From Eutypa lata (lineage: Eukaryota; Ascomycota; Sordariomycetes; Xylariales; Diatrypaceae): a stretch of 64,000 nt of DNA. The notes beneath the pieces were generated by a model that saw only the letters and a program-made list of their open reading frames with translations, was not told the DNA's origin and did not search any database. A program made the position numbers and the translations under genes. This document shows positions 1-12,181 of this stretch, piece by piece. The stretch spans positions 1,674,001 to 1,738,000 of the forward strand of contig JAKULF010000003.1 of the NCBI GenBank assembly GCA_022661535.1, in the 5' to 3' direction. Every line of letters begins with the position of its first letter. The first letter of the stretch is position 1.

Positions 1-1644
1 GATTGCGGTTCATGACTCGGTTGGGTGGCCGGCTTTGGCTTGACATTGGTATGTATGTATGTATGTATGATGAGTAATTGGTGATGCTCATAAAGTTCAG
101 TGGTAGAAAGAAGAAAAAAAGAAAAGACTGGAAGAAAAAAAAACATATATTTGCTTGGTCGGAACGGTAGGGAGATAGACACTCCAGTACAGCGTCCAAA
201 TAGGGGGTAAGCTAATCTTGGGTTGATTTAGAATGACTGGGCATCCTGTCATTACCCATATACTTCATAGATCTATTTCGTGAAGCACTGTCGCAAATGT
301 CTTCTTCTTCTTCTCCGGGAAAATTTCTGGTTCTCATCAGTAGTCAGATATATATAATTCCCTTTGGGGCATATAGTTATGTAGCCATCAAGCAAACTTA
401 TTACTGCACCAATGGACTTTCGATTCCTTGATCCACCTGTTGGTCCTTAGACAGGCTGCGTTCTGCCTCGGTTTTTTTGGGGGGGGGGAAGGGGGTGGCT
501 GTTTAAATTAGTCAGAAAGGTTTTCTCAAGCACAAGAACAAAGATGCGACAATTGTATGAGATGACTGACTGCGTGGCCCAATTCTTGATTCTGCAATAC
601 AGCCATCAGGTATTTGGGGTTTATATGGACGGTGTACACCACTACTGATATATGGGGGCGTTCATTCTAGGTAGGTCTTCCTAGCATCGATTGCTTGCTG
701 ATTGGAAGCCTATAATACTAGATAGTGGCGGATAATATCTCATGGCTTATATGGTCACTTTGCGACTTCGGCTTTAATGATGATGATGCGGTGCTTCGCT
801 TCATCCATTTTGTTCCAAGCCACCCCCCTCTGACATTTCCGACTTATACAAGTTATCTACAGGGTCGTTGGCGATCTAGGAGCAAGGGGAAACTTATACT
901 GAACATATTACGGTGATATTGTGTCACCGAATGTTACAGCCTGGATGGATATATGTATTAGCCAGTTAGTGTGAGTGAAGCTCTATGAGGAGTCATTCTC
1001 ATTTGTATTTTGAAGCTGATATTGCCCCTAGTGCCGCTTATATGGCCGGTTTATTTTACCAGAGAAATCCTTCATCATACAAGTATGTACCGTGTTTGCC
1101 CCTTTCCGTCGAATCAGGGAGAGGCGAAGATCGTAATAGCTCCTATATTATAACCACTGCCTACAACATATAACTTCACTCGAATGATCAGATGAGCTAT
1201 TTTTAGCGTGAAACTGTTTGTCGTATTATCTTATTTACTATAATTACTCAATATTAGAGGGTTTTGCCTTCATGGCCACCCATAAATCAATGCGTGTAAC
1301 GCCCCCATACCCCCTTATTATTTTGTGGTATCGATCCCATACGATCAACTAACTATACTCCGTATGTTTTTCGAACCTCGAGACCCAATGAGGTCCTCAC
1401 TGTGCCTTCTACCCTGTAACAGCATAAAAATCATGTTTGTAACCCCCTAAAAGAAAAAAACGCCATGCGTACCTAGCCAACGGGTATAACAAACATGCAC
1501 AAATAACGAAGCAATGTGCTAAAGAAACGCCTATTCACAGACACCATCAGACCCTAAATCGATAACTTCGCCCCTAGTGTGAATATCAGAGTAGGTCCAT
1601 CGAAAACCCACAAATTTTGTCCGCTCGAGTTTTCGTTCTTCCAT
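1..1644. other. gene-free left flank
   Basis: No open frame here resembles a protein; the short frames found are poor in coding character. The stretch holds a GTAT tetranucleotide run near 51-68, a G run near 479-488, and AT-rich sequence. It probably contains the 3' flank of the arrestin gene, which is transcribed leftwards and ends at 1645. Confidence 0.6.
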
Positions 1645-3285
1645 TCAATAAACAGCAACTGGTCTTCCCCCACCACCACCACCACCACCATCGCCACCGC
1701 CCGCACCCCTCCCAGCCATCAAATCCGCATAGCCAGGCAGCGCCGCGTTATGGTGGAACTGGACAGTGGGCGTGGCGGACATGACGCGCGGGCGAAGATA
1801 CGCATCGGCCTCGGCCTCGCGGAGGGCGGTCTCGAAGCTCGGGAGCCCCGTGGGGTCCTCCGCGGCCGGCGGGTCCGCCGACTCGACGCCGACCTGAAGC
1901 GGCACGCCCAGCGTCACGTTGGTGCTCATCCCGCCGCAGGACAGCGACGCCGTGAGCCAGAGGACGTAGGCGCGCGACGTGATGCACGAGTGGAAGGTCG
2001 GGAGGAAGGCTTTCTTTTCTATTGGTAGTTGGATCGGCACCTGGAGGCTTGTTGTGTAATGGTGGCATGCGGACGTTGCGGCTTTGCTGCTGCTCTTCGG
2101 TGTTTTTGTTGCTGTTCTTGTCGTTCTGGCGAAGTTCTTCATAGCTGTCGTCGAGGAGCGCCGACTGCTGCCCTCCTCGCTAGCTTCCCCCGACCGGTCG
2201 GAATCCGAGGGCGCGTCGGTGCCGTAACCCGAATCCCGTCGCACCTGGGTCGTCGTCGTCGTCGGGCGCTGCCTCTCCCAGGTTACCTGGGGTGCCGCCA
2301 GCGAAGACGAAGGTAGCGATGTCGTGTTCGAATACGACCCGCTGCCTTCGTAGCCGAAGCTACGGCCCCAGTCTCCCAAGTTAGGCAGGCACCGCATGCC
2401 ACTCGCGCTGTAGTACGTCACGGCCGTGATCTTGGAGGAGACATAAGTGACCCTAGGAGGTGCGCAGTCGCCCGAGGCGCCGGCAGCGGGCTCGAAGCGG
2501 AGGTCCAGGCGCGCGGTCGTGGCGGCGGCTGATCGCCCGTCGGGGCTCAGCATCACTGCGGGTGGTTGGCTGGCCGAGACGGTGACCTTTCCCAGCTTAG
2601 ACGACAGGATGGTCTTGCGCATGGTCTTGGTCTTCGACATGGTGTACAGCTTGTCGCTCGGGGTGACGCTGAGCGGCGGCTCGGCCGCGTACGTGGGCAA
2701 GACCCTGATCTCCTGGCTCGCCTCGAAGAGCCGGACGAGCTGCCCCTCGGCGTCGTCCTCCCGCAGCACCCGCGCTTTGATCGAGTACTCGACGCGCGAC
2801 ATGTCCGGGGCGAGGTCGTCGCGGTCCCAGAAGCCCACCGTCGGCGGCAGCCGGGTGTGGAAGTCGCGGACGGCGTCGTGGGAGACGCTGTGGTTGCACG
2901 CGTTGATGGTGAGGTGCCTCGGAACTACGAAGTGGAATGGTACGATGTAGGTTCTCCCGGCCTCGAGGATCCGCGGCACCGGGTAGCAGGACTCCGGCAC
3001 GGGCATGATGAGCTTCAAGAAGGTGTGGGACGTTGCTTGCGGGATGTTGACGCCGTCTATCCGCGTTATGGTGTTGCCCAGGAAGAGTATCTGTATGCTG
3101 TCGAACCGGGCATCGCGGTGCGAGTTTATGGAGATGTGCCCGGATACCGTTGAAGCGGAAGTGTATACTTTGGATCGATAGTGGTTGTCGATGTGGATCT
3201 CTATGGTGGGTTTCATCGCCATCGACAACTTACGGGTATACCCGTTGGACGACCCAGCAGCGCTGCGGTCTGAGACGGACGACAT
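1645..3285 (-). CDS. arrestin-domain (ART-like) protein
   Basis: A single-exon gene of 546 residues. Residues about 25-215 read as an arrestin N-terminal domain: an extended beta-sheet pattern beginning PTIEIHIDNHYRSKVYTSAS and continuing SGHISINSHRDARFDSIQI, followed by a second sandwich domain that resumes near residue 410 (TSLQVPIQLPIEKKAFLPTF). Between them, residues about 330-405 are a low-complexity Ser/Thr/Arg linker. Fungal arrestin-related proteins act as adaptors that link membrane transporters to Rsp5-type ubiquitin ligases for endocytosis. No classical PPxY motif is visible; the closest is LPGYADL near the C terminus, so ligase recruitment is uncertain. The C terminus carries a glycine run encoded by a (CCA/CCG)n microsatellite at 1670-1700. 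Codon use is strongly GC-rich at third positions. The family is inferred from pattern recognition only. Confidence 0.8.
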   Translation of the reverse strand: MSSVSDRSAAGSSNGYTRKLSMAMKPTIEIHIDNHYRSKVYTSASTVSGHISINSHRDARFDSIQILFLGNTITRIDGVNIPQATSHTFLKLIMPVPESCYPVPRILEAGRTYIVPFHFVVPRHLTINACNHSVSHDAVRDFHTRLPPTVGFWDRDDLAPDMSRVEYSIKARVLREDDAEGQLVRLFEASQEIRVLPTYAAEPPLSVTPSDKLYTMSKTKTMRKTILSSKLGKVTVSASQPPAVMLSPDGRSAAATTARLDLRFEPAAGASGDCAPPRVTYVSSKITAVTYYSASGMRCLPNLGDWGRSFGYEGSGSYSNTTSLPSSSLAAPQVTWERQRPTTTTTQVRRDSGYGTDAPSDSDRSGEASEEGSSRRSSTTAMKNFARTTRTATKTPKSSSKAATSACHHYTTSLQVPIQLPIEKKAFLPTFHSCITSRAYVLWLTASLSCGGMSTNVTLGVPLQVGVESADPPAAEDPTGLPSFETALREAEADAYLRPRVMSATPTVQFHHNAALPGYADLMAGRGAGGGDGGGGGGGGRPVAVY

Positions 3286-5982
3286 CTTGGTTGTATTGAG
3301 TAGTCAACGTCCAGAATTCTGGTATTTGCTTTGCTGGAACACAGCTGGAGGTTAAATTCCAATCCCCGTGGTGTGTTGGTTTTGGTATAATAAGTTGGGT
3401 TGCGTTCCTAGGGGGCTATAAGCGGGGACTGAAGCATAAAATCGCTATAGTAAGTCAATATTACGCCGCCTGACTGAACTGCAAACACCCCAAACCCAGG
3501 GTGTTATTGCTTGTGGAGATTCTTAGCTACCAGCCTGAATATAAGGGCCTAGCAGGGAGAAAGATAATGCTTGAGACCAGAAGGCCTAGGGTTCTCATCC
3601 AATAGGGTGTTATGTGACTGATATCGAACTGTATTGGTTCGTAGTTGATCTACTGTAAATGTGGAGGGTAGCACTGCGGAATATGTATAGCTCTGTTTTC
3701 CTAACAAGACTTGGTACGTATAATCCAAGGGGCTACCTGGCTTGATATATAGTTAGATGGTAGTTGAGGATACGGTTAGCTAGTCATGATGGGAGTCATC
3801 TCTGATAGAAAATTTTCCCATCGACACGGGGGTTGACGAATGGATGCCATAAACCAGCTAATAAATGTCGTGAGCCACCCTGGATACACACTATCTCTAA
3901 CTATCGTGACGTAAAGCGGGTAGATCATCCACCTGAAGGGCGAGCAAAAGGCTTACCGCCTGAGGTAGCTTTGATGGACAAGGTTACTTACTACATACTA
4001 TGCCTGGCTCGCGTCCTACCTACCTACCTACCTACCTACCTACCTACCTACTCATCATAAGCGGTCGCTTCATGTTAAACCAACCATGACTACGACGCCT
4101 ATATTGGACCGGTAGGCCTTACCTGCAAAGGCAGCAGCTGTTGGAGCTATAGGTGGATACTTTTTCTTTGGTCAGATTCATAGGGCTTGTTCGACATTCA
4201 GTGGAGCAACATGACATGGGGGTCTAACTAAAGGATGGTCGCGCCCTTCCTTGACATTGTGACGATGGTTGGTTCGATGTAAAGAATGGACCAATCATTA
4301 GAGGCCAAACTTTTAACTTAGCTCCCACCTTTCCCGCGGAGCTAGAAAGGGGGTGAATGCATGTGCTAGAGATGCTAGTAGTACTAGTATGTCCCCGTTT
4401 TCGGCTTTGGACGCTGTGAACTTTCGGGATTGACTAATACTTAACTACATACCTAGCCCTCCAGGTAGACCTAGGCACATATTACTGTGATGGCATACGC
4501 CGGCGGCTTACGGTGGTGTAATGTTATTTTACATAGATTGCACTGAAATATGCGATTCTTACCTAAAGTCAATGACTTGCAGATGCACCAAAATTGATTG
4601 GTGTATCAGGCAACCGACACTGCCAATGAGATTATCCCTTTTCTGATAGACAACAAATAGGCAAATACCGTAAAGATTAGCTCGAAAGATCGCTCAAACC
4701 TACCTCTTATAACGGACATGGATGTGCTTGCATCCAACGCATCCAAACACCCTGTTGGTTTCTGCGGAATGTTCATAGAATTAGTAATGAAGTGTGTCAT
4801 TTTGAGGTCCATTCACTGCTGATAAATCAAAGTAGGCTGACCTAATAGCAAGGACACTAAAGTCTAACTAGGTGTCAATGCTGAAGGTTTGATACAGGTG
4901 TGTGATTATGTAGTCGATGCGCTTGTTTCATAGCGCCTTGCTCAAGCGAACGGAAAGGCGTATTGACGACATGCGCTCAAACCACAATTGGGAATTTTTG
5001 ACGATATCCGCAGTTATGGGTATGGGCTAGTTAAGATATAGCATCAATTGTTTACCTACCTAAGTACATACATAGGGTAGTCAGCTGCTGTTATTGCCTG
5101 TCTAGGCTGTTTTCCGACATCGGTCCCCTTTATTTGCTCGTTAATTTTATACACTAATAACATTACTAGACCTGCTAGAGAACCCCAGATGTCGGGAAAG
5201 AGAACCGATGTGGGGTGAGGATTGTTAACGCCTCGATGAGTCGAAATCTTATCGAATGTTTATACTACATGATCCAAACTCTTTGCTATAATGTAAATAG
5301 ACCGCCCGTCTTCCCAGGGGAGAGCGATTGGATGATCAATCAATAGGCAATAGAGTGATAGAACTTTCTGAAAGAGTGACTTAAAGCACTTCAATGAATC
5401 TACATACAGGTAAGTACCTAGGTATGTTGCATCGCTCAGTTAACTTTGGAGACGCAGGACCCCCAAAACCCCAAGTTGCAGTGCTTATGCGACATGCATT
5501 TCTTGGCGATCCATGACTCCGGGTTATAGTTATACTTTATTAGAATTAAAACTCTTAGCGGTCCGTTTCGTCGCGTATATATAAGTAGTTCCTTCTCCTT
5601 GGTATTGCTCATACGCTAGAATAGCGCAAAGTCTATTGACGTCTAACTTAGGTACCTACCTGTCAGCATCCACGCCCTCGGGATTGACCAAGTCATGTCG
5701 ATCTACCTAGGAAGTATCCATCGGCATCACGAGGCCGAACTGTTTTAACTGAGCACACCACTAACTAGACCACAGAAGAATAAAGTTGACGCCGACATTA
5801 TAGTTGAACCCAAATCAACATCTCATCGCCATCCCAACGTTGTCGTCATACCATTGATTCGTAGGGTCTTTAGCCCATTTTTCAACATTATATACTACTA
5901 CTTATACAGCCATTCCATGAACCACTTTTTTCTATCATGTGTCAAGAATCCCCATTCCTCTACACCTCGCTTATCTATCTGT
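3286..5982. other. 2.7 kb gene-free region
   Basis: This is the upstream side of the arrestin gene and the downstream side of the ZIP transporter gene. I see no credible coding sequence. It contains a (TACC)n microsatellite at about 4015-4051 and scattered TACCTAGGTA-like palindromes (for example near 5408 and 5651). Confidence 0.6.
4015..4051. repeat. (TACC)n microsatellite
   Basis: About nine uninterrupted tandem copies of a four-base TACC/CTAC unit. The same unit recurs at 51638-51682 and as 2-4 copy fragments throughout the intergenic DNA of the window. Confidence 0.95.
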
Positions 5983-7449
5983 CTAGTCCCAGGAGATGAA
6001 AAGCATAATGCCGGCTCCAACCGCAATAGCAGCGAACTGTGTAAGGGTTTTCCGAAGCTCCTGGGCCTTGTTAGGGCCCGTCTCGAGAAGCTCGGGAATG
6101 ACTGCAACAGTTCCCACGTAGAGGAATGTCCCAGCCGTGAAGGGTAGGAGGAGGTCGCCCCAGCTTAAGCTAGTACCCCAGATTCCACTATTGAGACCCG
6201 TCGAGCCGCCATCAGAGTTACCACCGCCAAACTCCTGAACAGCGATCCCAATCAGTGTACCTAGGAGTGCACCTAGTGCGGTGACAAACTGAGCTCCCAT
6301 AGCAGCACGTTTCGAGAAACCTGACTGGATGAGCAAAGCGAAATCACCCACTATAGAAATCGAGAAGTTAGTAACTAATAATGAGAACTAGTCATGCATG
6401 AAGCACTTTTCACCTACCTTCATGAGGGATCTCGTGGAAGAACACGGCTACAGTGGTGGTTGCGCCAATAGTGGGCGACGCATAGAACGAAGCAGACATC
6501 GCCAAGCCGTCTGTGATGTTGTGCGTAAAATCGGCACTTTGGCAAAAGTCAGAGAACGCATAGCTTCGGAGATAATATGCGTAGACTTACATGAGATTAA
6601 GATACCCTCCTAGTTTGACGCTGGGGTTCATCTCCTTTTCTCCATTGCTGGCCTGTTCCGAGAGCCCGGTAGCGTCTTTCCCTTTCTTCCGGGACTTGAC
6701 TTCGATGCTTGAAACTTCTACCGAGGAGGTTTGCGCTTTGCCATCAGTTCCGCTGTCGTGTGAATGGCCGCCGTGACCGTGATTGTGATCGTGCCCCTCA
6801 CCACCAGTCGCTATCCGTAAACCTTTGTCCATAGCTACGAAGGTCATGAAGCCCACCATGATAGCAACACCCAGGAGCAGGTTTCGATTCGGCTCAACAA
6901 GGACAAACCGGGCATGCTCGGGGCTGTCTTCCCCTAGGAAGATCTCCGGTAATAAGTGAAAGAGCGTGTCACCCATGAGGCCGCCGACGGCGAACGCAAC
7001 CATAACAGATAGAGAGTTCGGGTCTATGTTGGGCGGGCATAGGGCTAACAGGAAGTTGGGTGGGCCCGAGATATAGAGAGTTGCGAGGAGAGCATTGACG
7101 GCGGGGCTACCGGGGAAGAGGACGGCGAACACGCGGGAGAGAGCATTCGGAGTATCGGATGCGCTCGCGAGCTTCTCAGCGTTGAGCTCTTGGACAACGG
7201 GACATGCCTAAAAAAAAACAAATCAGAAAGGATTAAATAAAAAAATATCATTTCGTCATGACCTGTGTAAATAGTGACATATATTGGGTTATCGAGTATT
7301 CTCACCTGGAGTCTCTCCCCTAGCTCTTCCAAGCTCGAGATGCCCCGCGGCTCGGCCTTGACATCCTCAGCGGAGCCAACGTAGGCAAACACGGCCACTA
7401 GGCATATAATTAAAAGGAGACGTGCGTTCCTAAGGTGATATGAAGCCAT
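5983..7449 (-). CDS. ZIP-family zinc transporter (SLC39A7/YKE4-like)
   Basis: Four exons: 7306-7449, 6591-7207, 6418-6536 and 5983-6350. They give 415 residues, with all three joins in frame and GT-AG introns. Residues 1-27 form a hydrophobic signal or anchor segment. The ZIP signature is split by introns: exon 3 encodes [13 protein letters not shown] and HEIPHE, and exon 4 continues [11 protein letters not shown]. These carry the His/Asp/Glu metal-site residues of transmembrane segments 4 and 5. A cytosolic His-rich loop ([14 protein letters not shown]) lies between TM3 and TM4. The gap between TM segments and the HEIPHEVGDFA motif match the LIV-1/ZIP7 branch, whose fungal member Yke4 sits in the secretory pathway and balances zinc; the compartment here is inferred from that. 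The gene is divergent from the pyroglutamyl-peptidase gene, with 649 bp between starts. Confidence 0.92.
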
Positions 7450-8098
7450 TGTTAAGGAGATTTACACGTTTATTCACTTTCAGTTGGGCGGTTTTGAAAG
7501 GACACGAGATCCAACATCAGCAAGGGCTGATCTGATAAAACTAAATCAATCAGCTCCCTGCTGCTAATTTTAGTCCAGCGCAATCGGCGGATCGACCTGT
7601 CAACCAACCAACTACAACGTGGGTAGTTGACCCCACAGGGCGGACCTTTTAAATTCAGCTCGTGGGCCCCCCCCCCCAAAAAAACCCCCCGCCAACGAAG
7701 ATGTGTTTACCGTTTACTTATGTACTTGGTGGGTGGTGGTTGCCGTACTTCGTAATTTCCAGAGCTTCGGAAACCAAAAGCTTCTTGTCGAGAGCATGTG
7801 CTACATAATTGATACGTAGACTTAGGTATCTAGGCGGTGAACAAGCTTACGCCCAATCTTCATGATAATCTCATATTGCTTCAGTATGGCTTCTTGAAAA
7901 CGGCGAGTGAGTCACTCCGGTACCTAAAGGTAAGGGAGTTGTATGTTTGTTAAAGGGGCCATGACATCCTCACTATGTACTTATATTATACACATCAAAT
8001 GTCAATTTTTGGACTGTTACACTATATACATTTTTTTATACTTAAATCCCGTTCGGCCGTTTCTCCAAAGAGAAGTTAATAAAATTGCAATAGTCACG
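7450..8098. promoter_or_regulatory. shared divergent promoter region
   Basis: The 649 bp between the starts of the ZIP transporter (-) and the pyroglutamyl-peptidase (+) must hold both promoters. It contains a C run followed by A's at about 7669-7683. No individual regulatory site can be assigned with confidence. Confidence 0.5.
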
Positions 8099-8902
8099 AT
8101 GACTGCTGATGACGATGTCCGCGTTCTGGTAACCGGCTTTGGAGTAAGCAGATCTTATACCAACTTGATATAGATATATGAGAGAAAGGGGGCCTGATAC
8201 CATAACCAGCCTTTTCAGCACTTCGCGGTCAACCCATCTTTCGAGATCGTGTCTCGACTCCCCCAGTTACTCCCCGGCATACAGGTCGTAGCGCACCCGG
8301 ATCCGCTAAACGCCGTCTACCACTCCTTACTAGAGACCGCCCCGCGCCTAATCAGGGAGCACAACCCCGACATCGTCGTCAATGTCGGGCTGGCTCCCGA
8401 CCAGAGCTACTTCGGGGTCGAGCAGAGCGCACCCCGCGACGGCTATCACCAGGTCCCGGATATGGAGCGCAGGGTGCTGAGCAAGGCCGAGAGCAGCAGG
8501 GCTGTCTGGGGGAAGAAGAGTCCCGAGGTTCTCGAGACTTCGTTTGACTTGGCACATGTGCTTGACCTGTGGAAGCGGAAACTGAGCTGGAACCCTGCTC
8601 TCTCCTCCAGCGGCGGCAGGAAGGGGGCAAGGGCTGCTACTAAAGGCAAGGCACCGCCACCATCACCACCGGCCGTTGTCGATGTGAGGCATACGGACGA
8701 CGTAGGGAACTATGTTTGTGGGCTCACTTATTACGCTTCGCTCGCGGAACTCGCGCAGCGCAGTAATGATAATGATGGTGGCTCGAGGTATGCGGTCTTC
8801 TTACATGTACCTCCCCTTCAGACAGAGGAGGACTTCAGAAGGGGCTCGTTAGTCTTGGCAGGTTTGATCGAGTCTCTGGTAGAGGTTTGGGGACAACGGT
8901 GA
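8099..8902 (+). CDS. pyroglutamyl-peptidase I (family C15)
   Basis: Two exons, 8099-8143 and 8219-8902, with a 75-nt intron (GTAAGC donor, TTTTCAG acceptor), give 242 residues. The first exon encodes only MTADDDVRVLVTGFG; the second continues HFAVNPS, together matching the TGFG...NPS entry motif of cytosolic pyroglutamyl-peptidases, which remove N-terminal pyroglutamate from peptides. The likely catalytic triad is Glu84 (in YFGVEQ), Cys182 (in VGNYVCG) and His211 (in VFLHVPP), in the family order. A low-complexity insert of about 30 residues (GGRKGARAATKGKAPPPSPP) precedes the Cys motif and makes the protein slightly longer than bacterial forms. The ATG is chosen because it begins the beta-strand leading into TGFG; an upstream in-frame extension has no ATG next to conserved sequence. 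Confidence 0.9.
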
Positions 8903-9296
8903 AAGGAAGACCCGTTAACCGAAACTTGGAACAGCCGATGACAGAAAGAGATAAAGATGTTTGTTTAGAATATAAGATCACTGTCACGCGATAGCTTTTG
9001 GGATGTGAACAGTAGTGAAGGATTTTCTATAACCGAATATCCGTAGTAGTAGAGAAAGTTGTCTAGTCTAGAGCCTACCCGCGGGAAACCTCCAATCTAT
9101 CTAAACCGTAAAGACCGCCTGCTTTCCATTGTCTAACATCTCATCTAGTTAGTTATCTCTAGTGAATAGTTTTTTATATATAAAAATTGCAACTAAGCCA
9201 AGCCAAAATTTCACCTGAATGACTGGCCCCTTCGCTAATCAAACCAACCAATATTATCCTACAGCACACATATATATGTATATGCCTCTCATCCAT
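8903..9296. other. convergent 3' intergenic region
   Basis: 394 bp separate the stop codons of the convergent pyroglutamyl-peptidase and acyl-CoA oxidase genes. It is AT-rich with TATATA stretches and should hold both 3' UTRs and polyadenylation sites. No other feature is seen. Confidence 0.6.
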
Positions 9297-11543
9297 TTAA
9301 AGCTTGCTCTTAACCTTCGACCGCTCATCCTTTTTAAACAGCACATTGCTGTCGGGGTACGGGTCGAACACGACCCTATTGAGCGGGTTGAGCTCGCTCG
9401 CGCGATAAAACATATCCTCGTAGACGCGGCCATCATGGCGACCCAGACTCGAGTCGAGCTGCCAGTCGGGGAACTTCCACGCATCGACGAGGCGAACAGC
9501 ATGCGGCCTAACCTGCTCCAGCAGCTTCATGACCGCGGTCCGCGCTAGCCGGATCTGGGGCAGGGACGCCGCGCCGCTCGCGAAGAACTCGGCGGCCTCG
9601 CGCTCGAGGGTGTGCAGCGCGAAGAGCCGGAACAGCGTGTGCAGGACGCCCTCGGTCTCCTGGTCGAGCTGGCCCTTGGAGCTCTGCAGCGAGTCGTGGA
9701 ACGACTTCACGACCATGTACTGGGCGTGCGCCGTGGAGAGCCGGTAGAAGTCCACCAGCAGGCTGTTCCAGGGCCGGCGGTCGGTGTCGCGCCGCTGCAG
9801 CGCCTCGAACGTCAGGTGCGCCACGCGCCACGCGAACGCGTCCACGAGGTCCGCGTCCGACGCCAGCACGTCGAAGGCCGGGCCCGTATTGCGGCGCGCG
9901 AGGTACGCGGTCAGGAAGCGCGCTGTGTCGTTGCTGGCCGCCGCCGCCGCCTTGGCCTTGGTCTTGTCCTTACTCTTGTCTGCCGCGATGACGCCCCGTG
10001 CCGACTTGAGCAGGTATCGGCACACCTGCTGCGTAAGCATGTAGTTGTCACCTTCCCATGTCACCGTCGGCAGGTAGTCGGCGTACCACGACCCGATGCC
10101 CGAGAAGGCACTGTACCCGTGGCCGCCGCAGGCACGGCGGCACACCTCGAGACCCTCGGCGGCGACGGTGGAGCCGTACGCCTTCAGCGCACAGGACGTC
10201 GCGTGCAGGTCGGCGAGCAGGTCGGCGCCGGGGTTAAGCTCCTCGGGACCCGGGCGTCGACCATTTGCATTGCCCCCGGGCTGACTAACGGCGGCCATGC
10301 GCTTCTGGTTCTCCTGGTCTGGTTAGTAATAACAAGTTAGTATTCAATTTTTCATCATATCTTGTAACTAGAGGGTTCTATAGCAGACCGAGGAAGGTAA
10401 GATATTAACTTGTTTTTAGTACTTACACATTTGGATCATGCTCTGACCGGTAAAGTGGAGGGCGAAGGTGGCGGCGAGGAGCGGCAGCAGCCGCACCTGC
10501 ACCATGGTGTAGTCGAGGACCTGGCTCTCGCCGGCGTCGGACCCCTTTGAGTCGAGGTCTTGGAACTGACGCCGGACAGCGCAGTAGCGCGTCGCGATGG
10601 TCACGCCACGTGCCAGCACCGTCCCCGACTGCAGCACGATCGTGCTACGGATGTAGGTGAGGGTCCCGTAGATGAGCGACGGGTTCGCTGGTCGCACGTA
10701 CTTGCCGGTCTCCGGCTCGACGCGCGAGAACCGCGCCAGCATGCTGACGTGCGGCACCTTCACTTGGTTGAGCAGCAGGAAGCCGTTGTCCATCGTGTTG
10801 TAGCCGAATTTGGGTCCGATGTCGCCCACGTGGACGTTCTCGAGCGGCTCGTGGGTCTTCAGGTCCCGAATCTGGACGACGAACGGGTGCGGTCCGTAGT
10901 TCTTCCCGCCGATGATCAGTTGTGCCATCACGACGGCGTGGTTGGCCACCTTCCCGAGCGAGCCGATCCACCACTTGGACGCCGTCAGGTGCGGGGAGTG
11001 CAGGGTGAAGGTCTTGTCGCTCTGGTTCCAGGTCGCTGTCGTCTCCAGGCCCCTTACGTTGGATCCGTGCCCGAGCTCCGTCTGCGCGTAACACCCGATG
11101 ATCTCGTACTTCTCCGCCCGGTCCAGGAACAGCCTGTGCTGCTCCGGGGTGCCCTGCTCGCGGAGGGTGACGAGGAACATGGTCGCGTGAAGCCCGTAGG
11201 GCGTGGGCTCGCTGAGCAGCTCATTCGCGCACATGTAGTCGTCCTGGGTCCAGCCGTGCTCGACGGTGAGCTGGCGCAGGCGTTTGCCCTTGGCGAGAGA
11301 CACCTCGATCCGGTCCTCCCGGCCCTGGAAGTAGTTCTGCGACTTGTCGAATACCGGGTCTTCGACGAGGATTCGGAGAATGCGCTCTCTCCTGTCGAGC
11401 ACCTCCTTCGTGAACAGGAATTCGGCCAATTGGTCCACGGCGACGCTGCTCGCCGCGCGCTCTTTGGCGAGCAGCTCGGGCCCTTGAGGCCCAGCCGGAA
11501 TCAACTTCCTGACCCATTCTGGATTTCGTGACATCTTTGGCAA
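9297..11543 (-). CDS. peroxisomal acyl-CoA oxidase
   Basis: Two exons, 10427-11543 and 9297-10318, give 712 residues, the usual length of fungal acyl-CoA oxidases. The enzyme performs the first step of peroxisomal beta-oxidation, acyl-CoA to trans-2-enoyl-CoA with H2O2 production using FAD. Residues 154-170 carry QTELGHGSNVRGLETTA, the FAD/substrate-domain hallmark; the second exon has CRRACGGHGYSAFSG, and the protein ends KSKL, a perfect type 1 peroxisomal targeting signal. The splice join reads MIQM-YQENQKRMA and is in frame. The intron at 10319-10426 is a probable introner-like element nearly identical to one in the DUF3405 gene (listed separately). A second ATG three codons in is equally plausible as the start. 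GC at third positions is very high. Confidence 0.95.
10319..10426 (-). mobile_element. introner-like intron, copy A
   Basis: A 108-nt intron of the acyl-CoA oxidase gene. On the minus strand it begins GTAAGTACTAAAAACAAGTT and ends TACTAACCAG. Of its first 30 bases, 29 match the intron at 38470-38581 in an unrelated gene, and similarity runs through the TATAGAACC centre to the branch site. It contains an internal inverted repeat: ACAAGTTAATAT near the 5' end against an imperfect ATACTAACTTGT near the 3' end. Near-identity of introns in non-homologous genes is the hallmark of introner-like elements. Confidence 0.75.
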
Positions 11544-12181
11544 ATATGGTTAGGGAAGATATATGTATCTAATTTGTGCTGAAAATAAATAAAGGAATAA
11601 TAAGAAGAAGAACAAACGAAGCAGAGAACTAACTGATGATGACACGATCCTTTTTAGATGACGAACTTGTGAAATCAGCAGCTGCGCGCGTTCGGCATCG
11701 CTGGCACAGACAACCGAGGTTCGCTCTATCCCCACAATTCCGGGGTACTGACTAGACTAGTCCATCTCGTGATGTCAAGAGGGCCCCGTAATGTCCTGTA
11801 ATATGGCGTTGAGGCTGAGACAAATCTCTATATGCGTTACTTTGTACTCAGCTAATTATTTTAGCACCGGGACTACTTTGTAATCCCGAGACTATCGGTG
11901 ACAACAATACCTACTATTATCCCCACACCTCTCCACGTCCTCCTTTTCTTTTCCCCAGAAGATTGATAAGACAAGAGCCCAGGTAAAGAGGATATGCACC
12001 ATCAACTTTTATGACTTTGGATTTCAAAGTTGCTTGCTTGTAAAGAACGCAGAAATTTCATAAAACTCTTTGAATTTTCGAGGTGCCACCTATTAAGATG
12101 TCACTGGTATATTAGTCAGAATGTCTTAACTATAGCAAAAGGCAACGCAACACAACGTCTCTATTCCAGTCCTACGAGTTA
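11544..12181. other. intergenic region upstream of acyl-CoA oxidase
   Basis: 638 bp between two leftward genes. It contains the acyl-CoA oxidase promoter and the 3' flank of the transglutaminase-domain gene. Short open frames here look non-coding. No specific oleate-response motif could be assigned with confidence. Confidence 0.5.

Noticed and set aside
9612..10340. 242-codon open frame on the plus strand
   Set aside because: It is antisense to the acyl-CoA oxidase exon; Arg/Val/Gln-rich composition and GC-rich third positions of the real gene explain it.
10560..11531. 323-codon open frame on the plus strand
   Set aside because: Antisense shadow of the first acyl-CoA oxidase exon; no ordered protein motifs.
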